Shown: positions 38,058-48,137, counted from the first letter of the stretch. The stretch: 64,000 bases of DNA from Ramlibacter sp. PS4R-6 (GCF_037572775.1 NZ_JBBHKA010000001.1:1-64000), one strand, 5' to 3'. Numbers and translations: made by a program. The notes: generated by a model from the letters alone, not told the origin.

Positions 38058-38154
38058 CGGTTTGGCGGCGCGCCCGCGCACGAAATGGAGGCGGACGCAC
38101 CAAAATGCGTTGTCGGCGAGCGATCGCGGGGCTCTTGCGCACTGCGAAGCTGCA

Positions 38155-38169
38155 TGGCACATGATTTGC
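38155..38169 (+). promoter_or_regulatory. Predicted sigma-54 promoter of ureABCEFG
   Basis: TGGCAC-ATGAT-TTGC matches the sigma-54 -24/-12 consensus in sequence and spacing. The predicted start is near 38181, leaving a leader of about 16 bases that contains the ribosome binding site GCAGGAGG before the ureA ATG. Confidence 0.8.
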
Positions 38170-38196
38170 GACATCGGATTTGGTGCAGGAGGCACG

Positions 38197-38499
38197 ATGG
38201 AACTGACGCCCCGTGAGAAGGACAAGCTGCTGATATTCACCGCCGCGCTGCTGGCGGAGCGGCGCAAGGCCAAGGGCCTGAAGCTCAATTACCCCGAAGC
38301 CGTGGCGCTGATCTCGGCCGCGGTGATGGAAGGCGCGCGCGAAGGCAAGACGGTGGCGCAGCTCATGTCCGAGGGCCGCAGCGTGCTGACGCGCGCCGAC
38401 GTGATGGACGGCGTCGCCGAAATGATTGCCGACATCCAGGTGGAGGCCACCTTCCCCGACGGCACCAAGCTCGTGACCGTCCACCAGCCCCTGCCCTGA
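38197..38499 (+). CDS. ureA: Urease subunit gamma
   Basis: A 100-residue structural subunit of full family length, starting after GCAGGAGG. It reads [20 protein letters not shown], with [39 protein letters not shown] and [11 protein letters not shown], matching UreA throughout. It heads the urease operon and sits right after the predicted sigma-54 promoter. Confidence 0.97.
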   Translation: MELTPREKDKLLIFTAALLAERRKAKGLKLNYPEAVALISAAVMEGAREGKTVAQLMSEGRSVLTRADVMDGVAEMIADIQVEATFPDGTKLVTVHQPLP

Positions 38500-38518
38500 A
38501 CAACGAGGAGACGACAAG

Positions 38519-38683
38519 ATGAAGAACTGGCTCGCCCTTCCCGCCTTCTTCGCCGCACAGGCCTGGGCGCATTCCGGGCACGGCATGCCCGGCGAGGTGC
38601 ACTGGCACGCCAGCGACGTCGCCGGCCTCGCGGTCATCGCCGTCGGCGCCCTGCTCGCCCTGTGGCTGGCGAGGGGCGAATGA
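38519..38683 (+). CDS. His-rich single-pass membrane microprotein between ureA and ureB
   Basis: A 54-residue protein whose ATG follows ACGAGGAG at good spacing. It has an N-terminal hydrophobic segment ending in AQAWA (likely signal peptide or first membrane helix), then [16 protein letters not shown] with five histidines, then a second hydrophobic segment [17 protein letters not shown] and a short RGE tail. The AHSGHG start resembles the N-terminus of HupE/UreJ nickel permeases, but the rest of that family is absent. The stop overlaps the ureB start as ATGA, so translation is coupled. Location and histidines suggest a role with nickel or with the urease/urea machinery at the membrane; this is inference. 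Confidence 0.75.
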   Translation: MKNWLALPAFFAAQAWAHSGHGMPGEVHWHASDVAGLAVIAVGALLALWLARGE

Positions 38684-38985
38684 CCCCCGGCGAAATCCTG
38701 GTCGACGGCCCCGACCACGCGCTCAACCCCGGCCGCCGCACCACCACGGTGGTCGTGAAGAACACGGCCGACCGCCCGATCCAGGTCGGCTCGCACTACC
38801 ACTTCCACGAAACCAACGGCGCGCTGCAGTTCGACCGCGACGCGGCGCGCGGCATGCGCCTGAACATCGCATCGGGCACCGCGGTGCGCTTCGAGCCCGG
38901 CCAGCAGCGCACGGTGGAACTCGTCGAGTACGCCGGCGAGCGCGTGGTGTACGGCTTCCGCGGCCTCGTTCAAGGAAAGCTCTGA
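38680..38985 (+). CDS. ureB: Urease subunit beta
   Basis: A 101-residue subunit starting [20 protein letters not shown]. It has the conserved [40 protein letters not shown] and [15 protein letters not shown]. Start coupled to the microprotein gene through ATGA, stop 2 bases from ureC. Confidence 0.97.
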   Translation: MTPGEILVDGPDHALNPGRRTTTVVVKNTADRPIQVGSHYHFHETNGALQFDRDAARGMRLNIASGTAVRFEPGQQRTVELVEYAGERVVYGFRGLVQGKL

Positions 38986-38987
38986 CC

Positions 38988-40705
<1,718 letters not shown>

Positions 40706-40706
<1 letters not shown>

Positions 40707-41209
40707 TGATCCAGGCGACCAAGCTCCTCGCGCGCGGCGCGGGCCTCGCACCCGCGCTGGTCAAGCGCGCACCCTTCGTCACGCTGGACTGGGACACGCG
40801 GCAGAAGAGCCGCTTCGACTTCACCGATTCGAACGGGCGCCACGTGGGCGTGTTCCTGCCGCGCGGCAGCGTCGTGCGCGGGGGCGACGTGCTCGTCGCC
40901 GAAGACGGCTCGTTCATCCGCATCGTCGCGGCCGACCAGCCGGTGCTGGTGATCACCGCGTGCAAGGAACACGGCTCGCCCTTCGACCTGACGCGCGCCG
41001 CCTACCACCTGGGCAACCGGCACGTGCCCATCGAATTGAAGCCCGACCACCTGAAGATCGAACCCGACCACGTCCTCGCGGACATGCTGCGCAGCATGCA
41101 CCTGGACGTGACCGAAGCGAACGCGCCCTTCGAGCCGGAAGGCGGGGCATATGCGAGCGGCGGCCACCATGGACACGCGCACGAGCACCACGGCCACGAC
41201 CACCATTGA
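40706..41209 (+). CDS. ureE: Urease accessory protein UreE (nickel chaperone)
   Basis: A 167-residue metallochaperone whose ATG overlaps the ureC stop by one base (TGATG). The peptide-binding N-terminal domain ([12 protein letters not shown]-like, [16 protein letters not shown]) is followed by the UreE C-terminal domain with [20 protein letters not shown]. The tail [16 protein letters not shown] is rich in nickel-binding histidines. It delivers nickel to UreG and urease. Its 3' end overlaps the ureF start by 41 bases. Confidence 0.96.
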
Positions 41210-41837
41210 CGGCCTGCTGCCGCTGCTGTGGCTGGCGTCGCCGGCGCTGCCGGTGGGCGGGTTCTCGTATTCCGAAGGGCTCGAAGCGGCCGTCGATGCG
41301 GGCCTCGTCACCGGCGAAGCGCAAGCCGCCGACTGGCTCGTGCACCAGTTGCACCTGAACCTCGCGCGCGCGGACCTCGTCGTCGTGCGCAACGTGGTCG
41401 CCGATCCCGCGCAGGCCGATGCGATGAACGCCTGGGTGCTGCGCACGCGCGAAACGTCGGAGCTGCGCCAGCAGACCGTGCAGATGGGACGCTCGATGCT
41501 GGAATGGCTGAAGTCCGTGGGGCGCGCCGTCCCGCATGCCGGGCCGCTGGCCTATCCCGTTGCGTGGTCCCTCGCCGCCTCGGGCTTCGAACTCGGCGCG
41601 CGCGATGCGCTGAACGCCTTCGCTTTCGGCTGGGCCGAGAACATGGTGCAGGCCGCCGTGCGCGTCGTGCCGCTTGGGCAAAGCTCGGGCCAGCGCATCC
41701 TGTCGCGGCTGGCGCAGGAGATTCCCGCGGCGGTCGACGCCGCGTTCGCGGCCGAAGAACCGCAGGCCTTCAGCCCCATGCTCGCGATCCTGTCGTCGCG
41801 CCACGAAACCCAATACTCACGCCTGTTCCGCTCATGA
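41169..41837 (+). CDS. ureF: Urease accessory protein UreF
   Basis: About 222 residues from the preferred ATG ([20 protein letters not shown]); a start six codons earlier is possible. Conserved UreF parts are [69 protein letters not shown] and [18 protein letters not shown]. UreF bridges UreD-urease and UreG in the activation complex. It overlaps ureE at the start and ureG by ATGA at the end. Confidence 0.95.
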   Translation: MDTRTSTTATTTIDGLLPLLWLASPALPVGGFSYSEGLEAAVDAGLVTGEAQAADWLVHQLHLNLARADLVVVRNVVADPAQADAMNAWVLRTRETSELRQQTVQMGRSMLEWLKSVGRAVPHAGPLAYPVAWSLAASGFELGARDALNAFAFGWAENMVQAAVRVVPLGQSSGQRILSRLAQEIPAAVDAAFAAEEPQAFSPMLAILSSRHETQYSRLFRS

Positions 41838-42457
41838 ACCGTACCAAGAAGCTCCCCCCGCTGCGCGTGGGCATCGGCGGCCCCGTCGGCTCCGGCAAGA
41901 CCACGCTGCTCGAAAAACTCTGCAAGGCCATGCGCGACGAGTGGGACCTCGTCGCCATCACCAACGACATCTACACCAAGGAAGACCAGCGCCTGCTCAC
42001 CGTGAGCGGCGCGCTGCCCGCGGAACGCATCATGGGCGTGGAGACGGGCGGCTGCCCGCACACCGCCATCCGCGAGGACGCATCGATCAACCTCGAGGCC
42101 ATCGACCGCATGCTGGAGCGCTTCCCCGACGCCGACATCGTGTTCGTCGAAAGCGGCGGCGACAATCTCGCCGCCACCTTCAGCCCCGAGCTGTCGGACC
42201 TGACGATCTACGTGATCGACGTCGCGGCCGGCGAGAAGATCCCGCGCAAGGGCGGGCCCGGCATCACCAAGAGCGACCTCTTCGTCATCAACAAGACCGA
42301 CCTCGCGCCGCACGTCGGCGCGAGCCTGCAGGTGATGGAAGAGGACACGAAGCGCATGCGGCGCGACAAGCCCTTCGTGATGACGAACCTGAAGACGCAG
42401 GACGGGCTTGCGGAAGTCGTCGCCTTCATCGAGCGCAAGGGCCTGCTCAAGGGGTGA
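41834..42457 (+). CDS. ureG: Urease accessory protein UreG (GTPase)
   Basis: A 207-residue SIMIBI-class GTPase. P-loop [18 protein letters not shown] (near 13-30), [14 protein letters not shown], the nickel motif METGGCPH-type [29 protein letters not shown] and the guanine-specificity motif [12 protein letters not shown]. It couples GTP hydrolysis to nickel insertion. It is the last gene of the urease operon; no terminator is visible in the 14 bases before the convergent response-regulator gene. Confidence 0.97.
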   Translation: MNRTKKLPPLRVGIGGPVGSGKTTLLEKLCKAMRDEWDLVAITNDIYTKEDQRLLTVSGALPAERIMGVETGGCPHTAIREDASINLEAIDRMLERFPDADIVFVESGGDNLAATFSPELSDLTIYVIDVAAGEKIPRKGGPGITKSDLFVINKTDLAPHVGASLQVMEEDTKRMRRDKPFVMTNLKTQDGLAEVVAFIERKGLLKG

Positions 42458-42471
42458 GTTCGCGTCGCCAA

Positions 42472-42948
42472 TCAGTTGGTGTCGCGCCTGGCATTCGGAT
42501 CGACGACCGGTGGGGGATGGTTCAGGACAAGCCAGAAGTAGCCGATGTGGCGAATCGCCTCACTGAACTGCTTGAAGTCAATCGGCTTGACGATGTACGC
42601 GTTGGCTCCATTCTTGTACCCCTTGGCAACGTCGGATTGCTCCTGGGATGAAGTAAGGAGGACAACCGGCACCTGCTGGGTCCGGGGATCGCCCCGGATC
42701 TGGGCCAGCACTTCCAACCCGTTCACCTTGGGCAACTTCAGGTCCAGGAGCACGACGTTGGGTGGCTCATAGGGGTTGCGGTTGCTGTATTTGCCCTCGC
42801 ACCGCAGGAACGCGAGCGCTTCGACGCCATCGCCGACGACGTGCACCTCATTGGCGATGCCTGCGTCGTTGAGCGCGAGAATCGCCAGTTCGGCGTCATC
42901 CGGGTTGTCTTCGACCAGAAGGATCTGGACGCGGCCTCTTCGGTTCAT
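42472..42948 (-). CDS. Response regulator, single receiver domain (Rcp1-like)
   Basis: A 158-residue stand-alone receiver starting MNRRGRVQILLVEDNPDDAE. The phosphoacceptor is in VVLLDLKLPKVNGLEVL (Asp near 67), with VPVVLLTSSQEQSDV (Thr) and AYIVKPIDFKQF (Lys). The form with VEDNPDDAE and a long beta3-alpha3 insertion is typical of Rcp1-type partners of phytochrome-like or PAS kinases. Its ATG overlaps the stop of the PAS kinase gene as ATGA, so kinase and receiver are a matched pair. There is no output domain. Confidence 0.9.
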   Translation of the reverse strand: MNRRGRVQILLVEDNPDDAELAILALNDAGIANEVHVVGDGVEALAFLRCEGKYSNRNPYEPPNVVLLDLKLPKVNGLEVLAQIRGDPRTQQVPVVLLTSSQEQSDVAKGYKNGANAYIVKPIDFKQFSEAIRHIGYFWLVLNHPPPVVDPNARRDTN

Positions 42949-44078
42949 TTCGATGATCCCAACGTGAAATAAAAAGTGGCGCCCGCCCCTTCCGCGCCTT
43001 CTGCCCACACGCGGCCGCCATGGCGATCCACGATGCGCTTGACCAATGCAAGGCCGACGCCTGTGCCCGGGAACTGGGCGTCCGTGTGCAATCGCTCGAA
43101 CACGTGGAACAGCTTGCCGACATAAGCCATGTCGAACCCCGCACCGTCATCCTTGACGAAGTAGACGGTTGTGCCGTCCCGGTGCTCGCAGCCGATCTCC
43201 ACGGTCGGATGCTCCTTTCTCGCCGAGTACTTGAATGCGTTGCCGATCAGGTTCACCCACAGCTGGCGGAGCATCGGCAGGTCGCCCCTGCAGCGCCCCA
43301 GCGCACACTTGACCACGGCGCCGGCCCAGTCCGGATCGTGCGCGCGGACCTGCTCGACGGCCTCCTTCACCAGTGCGTCGACGTCGATTTCGCCCGCGTG
43401 CATCTCCTGCCGGCCCAATCTCGAAAACCGGAGCAGGTCGTCGATGAGCTGGCCGAGCTTGCGCGCGCCTGCGCTGACACGCTTCAGGTAGTGCTGCCCC
43501 TGCTCGGGCAAGCTGGCGCCGAAGTCCTGCTGCAGCACGTCGGCGAAGCCTTGCATCGTCCGCAGCGGAGCACGCAGGTCGTGCGAAACCGAATAGGCAA
43601 ACGCCTCCAGGTCACCGACCGCGGTGACGAGCTCCCGCGTCCTGTGCTCGACGATCTGCTCGAGTTCGTCGTTCAGCCTGGCAAGGTCGTTGCGGGCCCG
43701 CTCGAGTTCGCTCAGGTCGCGAAAGACGATGCAGCACCGCTCGTTGCCGCGGTCGTCGCAGAAGATGCTCGAGGAAATCTCCGTTTCGAACTTCTCGCCG
43801 TCGGCGCGGACAAAGCGGAGCTCACCGCGCGCCTGCCGGGCTTCGCGCCGCCGTTGCAGCAGCACGGGAAGCCTCGGGTCCGAGACGTCGACGACGCCCT
43901 CGCGCCCTAGGCAGTGGATCTCGCGCTCCGTGCGCCCGAGCATCTCGCACGCCGCGGGGTTCGCCCGAAGGATGGTCCCGTCAGGTGTGGTGAACAGGAC
44001 GCCGTCCAGGTTGTGTTCAAACAGCGACCGGTAACCGCTTTCGCTTTCCGTCTCGACACCTTCTGCTTTCCGATTCAT
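42945..44078 (-). CDS. PAS sensor histidine kinase paired with the single-domain receiver
   Basis: A protein of about 377 residues from an ATG preceded by TTGGAGCC. A GTG 15 codons upstream is possible but lacks a ribosome binding site. One PAS domain (FEHNLDGVLFTTPDGTILRA, with PAC end IFCDDRGNERCCIVFRDLSE) leads through a coiled segment (NDLARLNDELEQIVEHRTRE) to the histidine box FAYSVSHDLRAPLRTMQGFA. The HATPase has NLIGNAFKYSARKEHPT, VKDDGAGFDMAYVGKLFHVF and GTGVGLALVKRIVDRHGG. This phytochrome-kinase-like module is coupled to the downstream receiver. The signal is unknown. Confidence 0.9.
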   Translation of the reverse strand: MNRKAEGVETESESGYRSLFEHNLDGVLFTTPDGTILRANPAACEMLGRTEREIHCLGREGVVDVSDPRLPVLLQRRREARQARGELRFVRADGEKFETEISSSIFCDDRGNERCCIVFRDLSELERARNDLARLNDELEQIVEHRTRELVTAVGDLEAFAYSVSHDLRAPLRTMQGFADVLQQDFGASLPEQGQHYLKRVSAGARKLGQLIDDLLRFSRLGRQEMHAGEIDVDALVKEAVEQVRAHDPDWAGAVVKCALGRCRGDLPMLRQLWVNLIGNAFKYSARKEHPTVEIGCEHRDGTTVYFVKDDGAGFDMAYVGKLFHVFERLHTDAQFPGTGVGLALVKRIVDRHGGRVWAEGAEGAGATFYFTLGSSK

Positions 44079-44251
44079 CCAGGCTCCAACTGACACCAGG
44101 CTCTCCTCGATGAAATCGAGCACCCCGGGGCGGAGCTTATGGAACGAAGGCGCCAGGCGCTAGAGGGAACCCTGTGCCGGCGCTGTGGGGAATTCTTGAT
44201 GGAAAGGCCCGGCGGGCGGATCAGCCGAGCGGGAGCGGACAGGCGCCCGGG

Positions 44252-44608
44252 CTAGGTTCTTATCCAGGCCACGGCATCGTCGAAGTCGGGAAACAGACGC
44301 AGGTCAAGTCCATGGCGATTCGCTTCACCGGAGACCACACCCGTGATCTTCTGCGCCTGCACGACGACGGCGACTTTCGCGCAAGTGAGGAAGTGGTGCG
44401 CCATCAAGGCCCCGACGGTCTTGCGTTCTGGAATGCCGAGGTAGCCGAGGACCCTCCGGATGTCGATGACGAGGCGGCTCGGCGCGCCGTTGGACTTCAC
44501 CTCGTCCGCAAGTCTCTGCAGCACTTCCCGCCACGCATCGAGCGTCACCAGGCCCTCGAGTTGCGCCACGGCGAAATCTTCTTCGGCGAGCAGTTGAAAG
44601 TCGAGCAT
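44252..44608 (-). CDS. SpoIIAA-like (STAS-fold) small protein
   Basis: A 118-residue soluble protein: MLDFQLLAEEDFAVAQLEGL, NGAPSRLVIDIRRVLGYLGI, LTCAKVAVVVQAQKITGVVS, DLRLFPDFDDAVAWI. The alternating beta-alpha pattern and the final FPDFDDAVAWI strongly recall SpoIIAA-like (DUF3478/STAS_AntA) proteins, in which such a tail is usual. They may bind lipid or act as regulatory partners, and the function here is unknown. It diverges from the Crp-type regulator with 73 bases between starts. The 128-base gap downstream contains no gene. Confidence 0.65.
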   Translation of the reverse strand: MLDFQLLAEEDFAVAQLEGLVTLDAWREVLQRLADEVKSNGAPSRLVIDIRRVLGYLGIPERKTVGALMAHHFLTCAKVAVVVQAQKITGVVSGEANRHGLDLRLFPDFDDAVAWIRT

Positions 44609-44681
44609 GCGCAATGGTAGGGCACGCGGGTGTTTCGTATCCGACGCCGTACGGCTGGGGGGTTCGTCTAAACTCGCCGCG

Positions 44682-45488
44682 ATGGCGAACCGACGATCAC
44701 GGCTGGGGGCTTCCGATGCTCCGCCCGCTGTGCCAGAGCCCAGCCAGAACCACCTGCTTGCGGCCTTGTCACCCGAAGTGCAGGGGCGACTCTTCCCGCA
44801 CCTGGAACTGGCCGAACTGCCGCTGCGCGCGCTGATGTACGAAGCGGGGCACCCGATGCGCCACGTCTACTTTCCGACGGACTCCATCGTGTCGATGCAG
44901 TACCTGATGGAGAACGGCGCATCGACCGCGATTTCTGTGGTCGGCAACGAAGGCCTGCTGGGCATCACCTTGTACATGGGCGGCGAAACGACGCCCAGCC
45001 GATCCATCGTGCAGAGCGCGGGGCACGCCTTTCGCCTGCCCCGGACGCGCGTCAAGGACGAATTCAATCGCCACGGCGAGCTGCTGCTGCTCATGCTGCG
45101 GTACACGCAGGCGCTCATCACGCAGATCGCGCAGACGGCCGTGTGCAACCGGCACCACTCGATCGACCAGCAGTTGTGCCGCTGGCTGCTGCTGTCGATG
45201 GACCGCCTGTCGGGCAACCAGCTGACGATGACGCAGGAGTTCATCAGCAACATGCTCGGGGTCCGCCGGCCCGGGGTCACCCTTGCCGCGTCCAAGCTGG
45301 AGCAGCTCGGGGTGATCTCGTACCAGCGCGGACTGATCGAAGTGCTCGACCGGCCGCGCCTCGAAGCCATGAGCTGCGAGTGCTACCGCGTCGTCAGGAA
45401 AGAGACCGACGCGTTGCTGCACTACCTGCCCCAGAGGCAGCTCGCCAACGTCGGCGCCATCCCGACGGTGACCCTTCCACAAGGCTAG
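44682..45488 (+). CDS. Crp/Fnr-family transcriptional regulator
   Basis: A 268-residue regulator from the ATG of MANRRSRLGASDAPPAVPEP. The N-terminal cNMP-binding-like barrel (ALSPEVQGRLFPHLELAELP, YFPTDSIVSMQYLMENGAST, VVGNEGLLGITLYMGG) lacks the cysteines of Fnr and the full cAMP contact set of Crp. The C-terminal winged helix contains TMTQEFISNMLGVRRPGVT, in which the HTH recognition helix is seen. This group, with FPTDSIVS and GNEGLLG, is common in Betaproteobacteria next to stress genes. It shares its CTAG stop with the convergent phospholipase D gene. Its ligand is unknown. Confidence 0.88.
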   Translation: MANRRSRLGASDAPPAVPEPSQNHLLAALSPEVQGRLFPHLELAELPLRALMYEAGHPMRHVYFPTDSIVSMQYLMENGASTAISVVGNEGLLGITLYMGGETTPSRSIVQSAGHAFRLPRTRVKDEFNRHGELLLLMLRYTQALITQIAQTAVCNRHHSIDQQLCRWLLLSMDRLSGNQLTMTQEFISNMLGVRRPGVTLAASKLEQLGVISYQRGLIEVLDRPRLEAMSCECYRVVRKETDALLHYLPQRQLANVGAIPTVTLPQG

Positions 45489-46939
45489 AGCAGCGGGCCC
45501 AGGAGGCGCGCGCCCCACTCCTTGATGCGTGAACGCGTCGGGTGGTGCCGCCAGCTCTCGGCCGAGAGGGCGTCCGACGCCGCGATGTCGCGGGCATACG
45601 CGCTTTCCATGCGGCCCGCGAACTCGCGGCCGATCACGACCGCATTGACTTCGTCGTTGTCGAGCGCGCTGCGCCAGTCGAGGTTGCTCGAGCCCACGCA
45701 GGACCAGACGCCGTCCACGACCGCGGCCTTCGCGTGCAGCGGGGGGCCGCGGCGCTCGTAGATCTTCACGCCGCCTTCGAGCAGTTGGGCGTAGTGGGAG
45801 CGTCCCGCATGGAACGCCGCCGGGGAATCGGACTGGCCCGGAAGGACCATCCGCACGTCCACGCCGCGGGCGGCCGCGTCGAGTAGCGCCTTCACAAGCT
45901 GCGGGTCCGGCACGAAGTAGGCGTTGGTGATGTAGACGCGCCTCTCGGCATTCGCGATCGCCGAGATGAGGGTGAGGTAGATGAGGCTGTAGGCGTCGTC
46001 GGGCGTGCTGCCGATGGCGCGCACGACATCGGATCCGCGGGGCTGGGTGCGCTGCGCCGCGGAGACGGGCGGCGGCGCGGGCTGGCCCTTCTGCCGCGCC
46101 CATGTCGTTTCGAAGAGGGCTTCGAAGTCGGCCACCACGGGCCCTTCGATGCGCACGTCGGTATCGCGCCACCCGACGGGGGGCGAGGCGGCGCGTCTCG
46201 TGCGCATCGACGAGCCGCTCGAATACACGCTGCTGATGTTGATCCCGCCCAGGAAGGCGGTCTCGCCGTCGATGATCATCAGCTTGCGGTGGTCGCGATG
46301 GTTGGGCGCCCACGCCTTGTCTTTCGCCGCCAGCGGGTTGACCGGGTTGAATTCGACGATCTCCACGCCGGCCGCCTTGAGCGTGTCGAAGAATGCCTGC
46401 GCCGTGCCGAACGTACCCACGCTGTCGTAGATGATGCGCACCTGCACGCCGGCAGCCTGGCGCTGCGCGAGCAGCTCGGCGAACGTGCGGCCGATCTCGC
46501 CGTCTTCGAAGATGTAGGACTCCACGAGGATGCGCTTTTGGGCCGACCGGATGGCCGCGAACATCGACGCGTACGTCGCCGGGCCGTCCTCCAGCAGCGT
46601 CACCTGGTTGCCCAGGACCAGCGGGGAGCCGCCGATCTGCTGTTCCAGCACGGTCTGGCGGTCGAGGATGTCGAGGTCGCCGCTGGCCGCCTGCAGGCGT
46701 GCCACGAGGGCGGCGCTCTTCTTCTGCGACAGCGGCCCCCATGCCGTCTGGAAGTTCGCCTCCTGTTTTTCGTACCGCCCCGACAGGAAGCGCGTGTCGG
46801 GAAGCGTCCCGCAGGCAGTCACTGCCGCGGCGAGCGCGCACACGGTGGCGACTGCGAGGAAAGCCCCGGCTCCGGGGCGCGGCCACCACGGCCTCGTCTT
46901 CTTGCTCATGGGGCGCAGGTCTTCGGAAAGGATGGACAT
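45485..46939 (-). CDS. Cardiolipin synthase-like phospholipase D, membrane-associated
   Basis: A 484-residue protein with a basic N-terminus, one hydrophobic segment and a lipoprotein-like box (LAAAVTACGTL). Two HKD motifs are intact: HRKLMIIDGETAFLGG (His near 217) and HAKAAVVDGVWSCVGSSNLD (near 400). Each has the HxKx4D pattern of the phospholipase D superfamily. PWWPRPGAGAF at the N-terminus, LVESYIFEDGEIGRTF and VRMVLPGQSDSPAAFHAGRS are as in bacterial cardiolipin synthases. The likely role is cardiolipin or phosphatidyl-alcohol synthesis in the envelope. An alternative ATG 10 codons later is possible. Confidence 0.9.
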   Translation of the reverse strand: MSILSEDLRPMSKKTRPWWPRPGAGAFLAVATVCALAAAVTACGTLPDTRFLSGRYEKQEANFQTAWGPLSQKKSAALVARLQAASGDLDILDRQTVLEQQIGGSPLVLGNQVTLLEDGPATYASMFAAIRSAQKRILVESYIFEDGEIGRTFAELLAQRQAAGVQVRIIYDSVGTFGTAQAFFDTLKAAGVEIVEFNPVNPLAAKDKAWAPNHRDHRKLMIIDGETAFLGGINISSVYSSGSSMRTRRAASPPVGWRDTDVRIEGPVVADFEALFETTWARQKGQPAPPPVSAAQRTQPRGSDVVRAIGSTPDDAYSLIYLTLISAIANAERRVYITNAYFVPDPQLVKALLDAAARGVDVRMVLPGQSDSPAAFHAGRSHYAQLLEGGVKIYERRGPPLHAKAAVVDGVWSCVGSSNLDWRSALDNDEVNAVVIGREFAGRMESAYARDIAASDALSAESWRHHPTRSRIKEWGARLLGPLL

Positions 46940-46972
46940 GCAGGGTGCCTCATCCGGTGGCAGCTCGTCTGT

Positions 46973-47008
46973 CTGCTGGTGTACCCAGCAGCAAGACGGC
47001 GTGCCGTC
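46973..47008. repeat. Two adjacent short hairpins upstream of the BON lipoprotein gene
   Basis: CTGCTGG-TGTAC-CCAGCAG (7-base-pair stem, 46973-46991) is followed three bases later by GACGGC-GT-GCCGTC (6-base-pair stem, 46995-47008). Neither has a T-tract. They fall in the 206-base gap between the divergent phospholipase D and BON genes. Confidence 0.5.
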
Positions 47009-47145
47009 CTACACGAGCCGAAGCTCATCGGTATGGCAGTGGACAGACGGATGACCGGCGTGCGCGCAACCTCGCGGCGTTGACTTCAAGTCATCGGCCG
47101 TTCGCGCTGCGCACGGTGCTCCCCAAGAACCACCTGGAAGAAACC

Positions 47146-47457
47146 ATGAACCGATTCACCCGCACCTCCATCCTCTTTGCCGCCGTGTCGCTGGCCGCGC
47201 TCGCCGGCTGCGCGTCGACCCAGAAGCACGAAAGCACGGGCCAGTACGTGGACGACACGACGATCACGACCAAGGTCAAGGCCGCGATCTTCAACGACCC
47301 GACGCTCAAGTCGGCCGAGATCAACGTCGAAACCTTCAAGGGCCGCGTGCAGTTGAGCGGGTTCGTTTCCAGCCGCGAGAGCATCGATCGTGCCGTGCGC
47401 GTGGCGCAAGGCGTGGGGGGCGTCTCCTCCGTCGCCAACGACATGCGCGTGAAGTAA
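47146..47457 (+). CDS. BON-domain lipoprotein (OsmY-like)
   Basis: A 103-residue protein with ribosome binding site TGGAAG. The lipoprotein signal ends LAALAGCASTQ. A single BON domain follows: DDTTITTKVKAAIFNDPTLK, INVETFKGRVQLSGFV, and the end RVAQGVGGVSSVANDMRVK. OsmY-type BON proteins bind phospholipid membranes and protect against osmotic shock in the periplasm. It is followed 4 bases later by a small exported protein and then by an lmo0937-type gene, a typical stress cluster. The divergent upstream region contains the palindrome TGACTT-C-AAGTCA. Confidence 0.9.
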   Translation: MNRFTRTSILFAAVSLAALAGCASTQKHESTGQYVDDTTITTKVKAAIFNDPTLKSAEINVETFKGRVQLSGFVSSRESIDRAVRVAQGVGGVSSVANDMRVK

Positions 47458-47461
47458 CGAG

Positions 47462-47902
47462 ATGACTGCCCGTCCGGCGCCGGCCATCGCGTGCAGGGGC
47501 TTTCGAGCCCTTTGGCCTGCTTCCGCCCTGTGGGTGATGGCCTCCATCGCCGGCGCTACGGTGGCCATGGCCAATGTCCCGGTCGGGCAGTGGTCAACGG
47601 ACCTGTCCCTCTCCGATGAGGTGACCTCCCCGGCATCTCCGGGCAAGCTGGAACGCGCGCCCGGGACGGAAGCACCTACCTCCCGGTCGAAGGCGAGATG
47701 CCGGACTTGCGGTGTCGTCGAAAGCATCCGCAAGGTCGATGCGGCCGGCGCCACGCCCGCGGTTTACGAATTCACCATTCGGCTGCGGGATGGATCGGCC
47801 CGGGTGAGCAGCGTCGCGAGCGTCGCCAAGTGGCGCGTCGGCGATCCGGTCATGCTCATTGGCGGCAACGAGCCGTCTTCCAACAACCCTGTTTCACTCT
47901 GA
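47462..47902 (+). CDS. Small exported protein of unknown function, 146 aa
   Basis: The protein has an N-terminal hydrophobic segment (ALWVMASIAGATVAMANVPV) that is probably a signal peptide. The mature part has a CRTC motif (SKARCRTCGVVESIRKVD) and a C-terminal beta-rich domain, VYEFTIRLRDGSARVSSVAS and WRVGDPVMLIGG, resembling the outer-membrane-lipoprotein SmpA/Pcp-type repeat of Burkholderiales glycine-zipper proteins. I cannot name the family. It starts 4 bases after the BON gene and is probably co-transcribed. Confidence 0.65.
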   Translation: MTARPAPAIACRGFRALWPASALWVMASIAGATVAMANVPVGQWSTDLSLSDEVTSPASPGKLERAPGTEAPTSRSKARCRTCGVVESIRKVDAAGATPAVYEFTIRLRDGSARVSSVASVAKWRVGDPVMLIGGNEPSSNNPVSL

Positions 47903-47910
47903 AAGAACCC

Positions 47911-48060
47911 ATGCTTTATACGATCGCCGTTGTCCTCCTCATCCTGTGGGCCCTGGGCCTTGTCACCTCCTTCACGGCGGGAGGCCTGATCCATGCCCTG
48001 CTGGTCATTGCCATCGTGGTCGTGCTGTTGCGGGTGATCAGCGGCCGCCGCGCCCTCTGA
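47911..48060 (+). CDS. lmo0937-family small membrane protein
   Basis: A 49-residue protein, MLYTIAVVLLILWALGLVTS, with a second hydrophobic helix GGLIHALLVIAIVVVLLRVI and a basic tail SGRRAL. This two-helix pattern with LWxLGLxTSxTxGGxIHxLLVxAIxxxLxR is the lmo0937 family, common in stress clusters. It begins 8 bases after the preceding gene and ends the cluster. Confidence 0.85.
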   Translation: MLYTIAVVLLILWALGLVTSFTAGGLIHALLVIAIVVVLLRVISGRRAL

Positions 48061-48137
48061 AGGCGTCGCACCGGACTAGTCCGCCCGGCGCACGCACCTA
48101 CAGCGTGGCGCATGAGCCACCGACTGACAACACCCAG

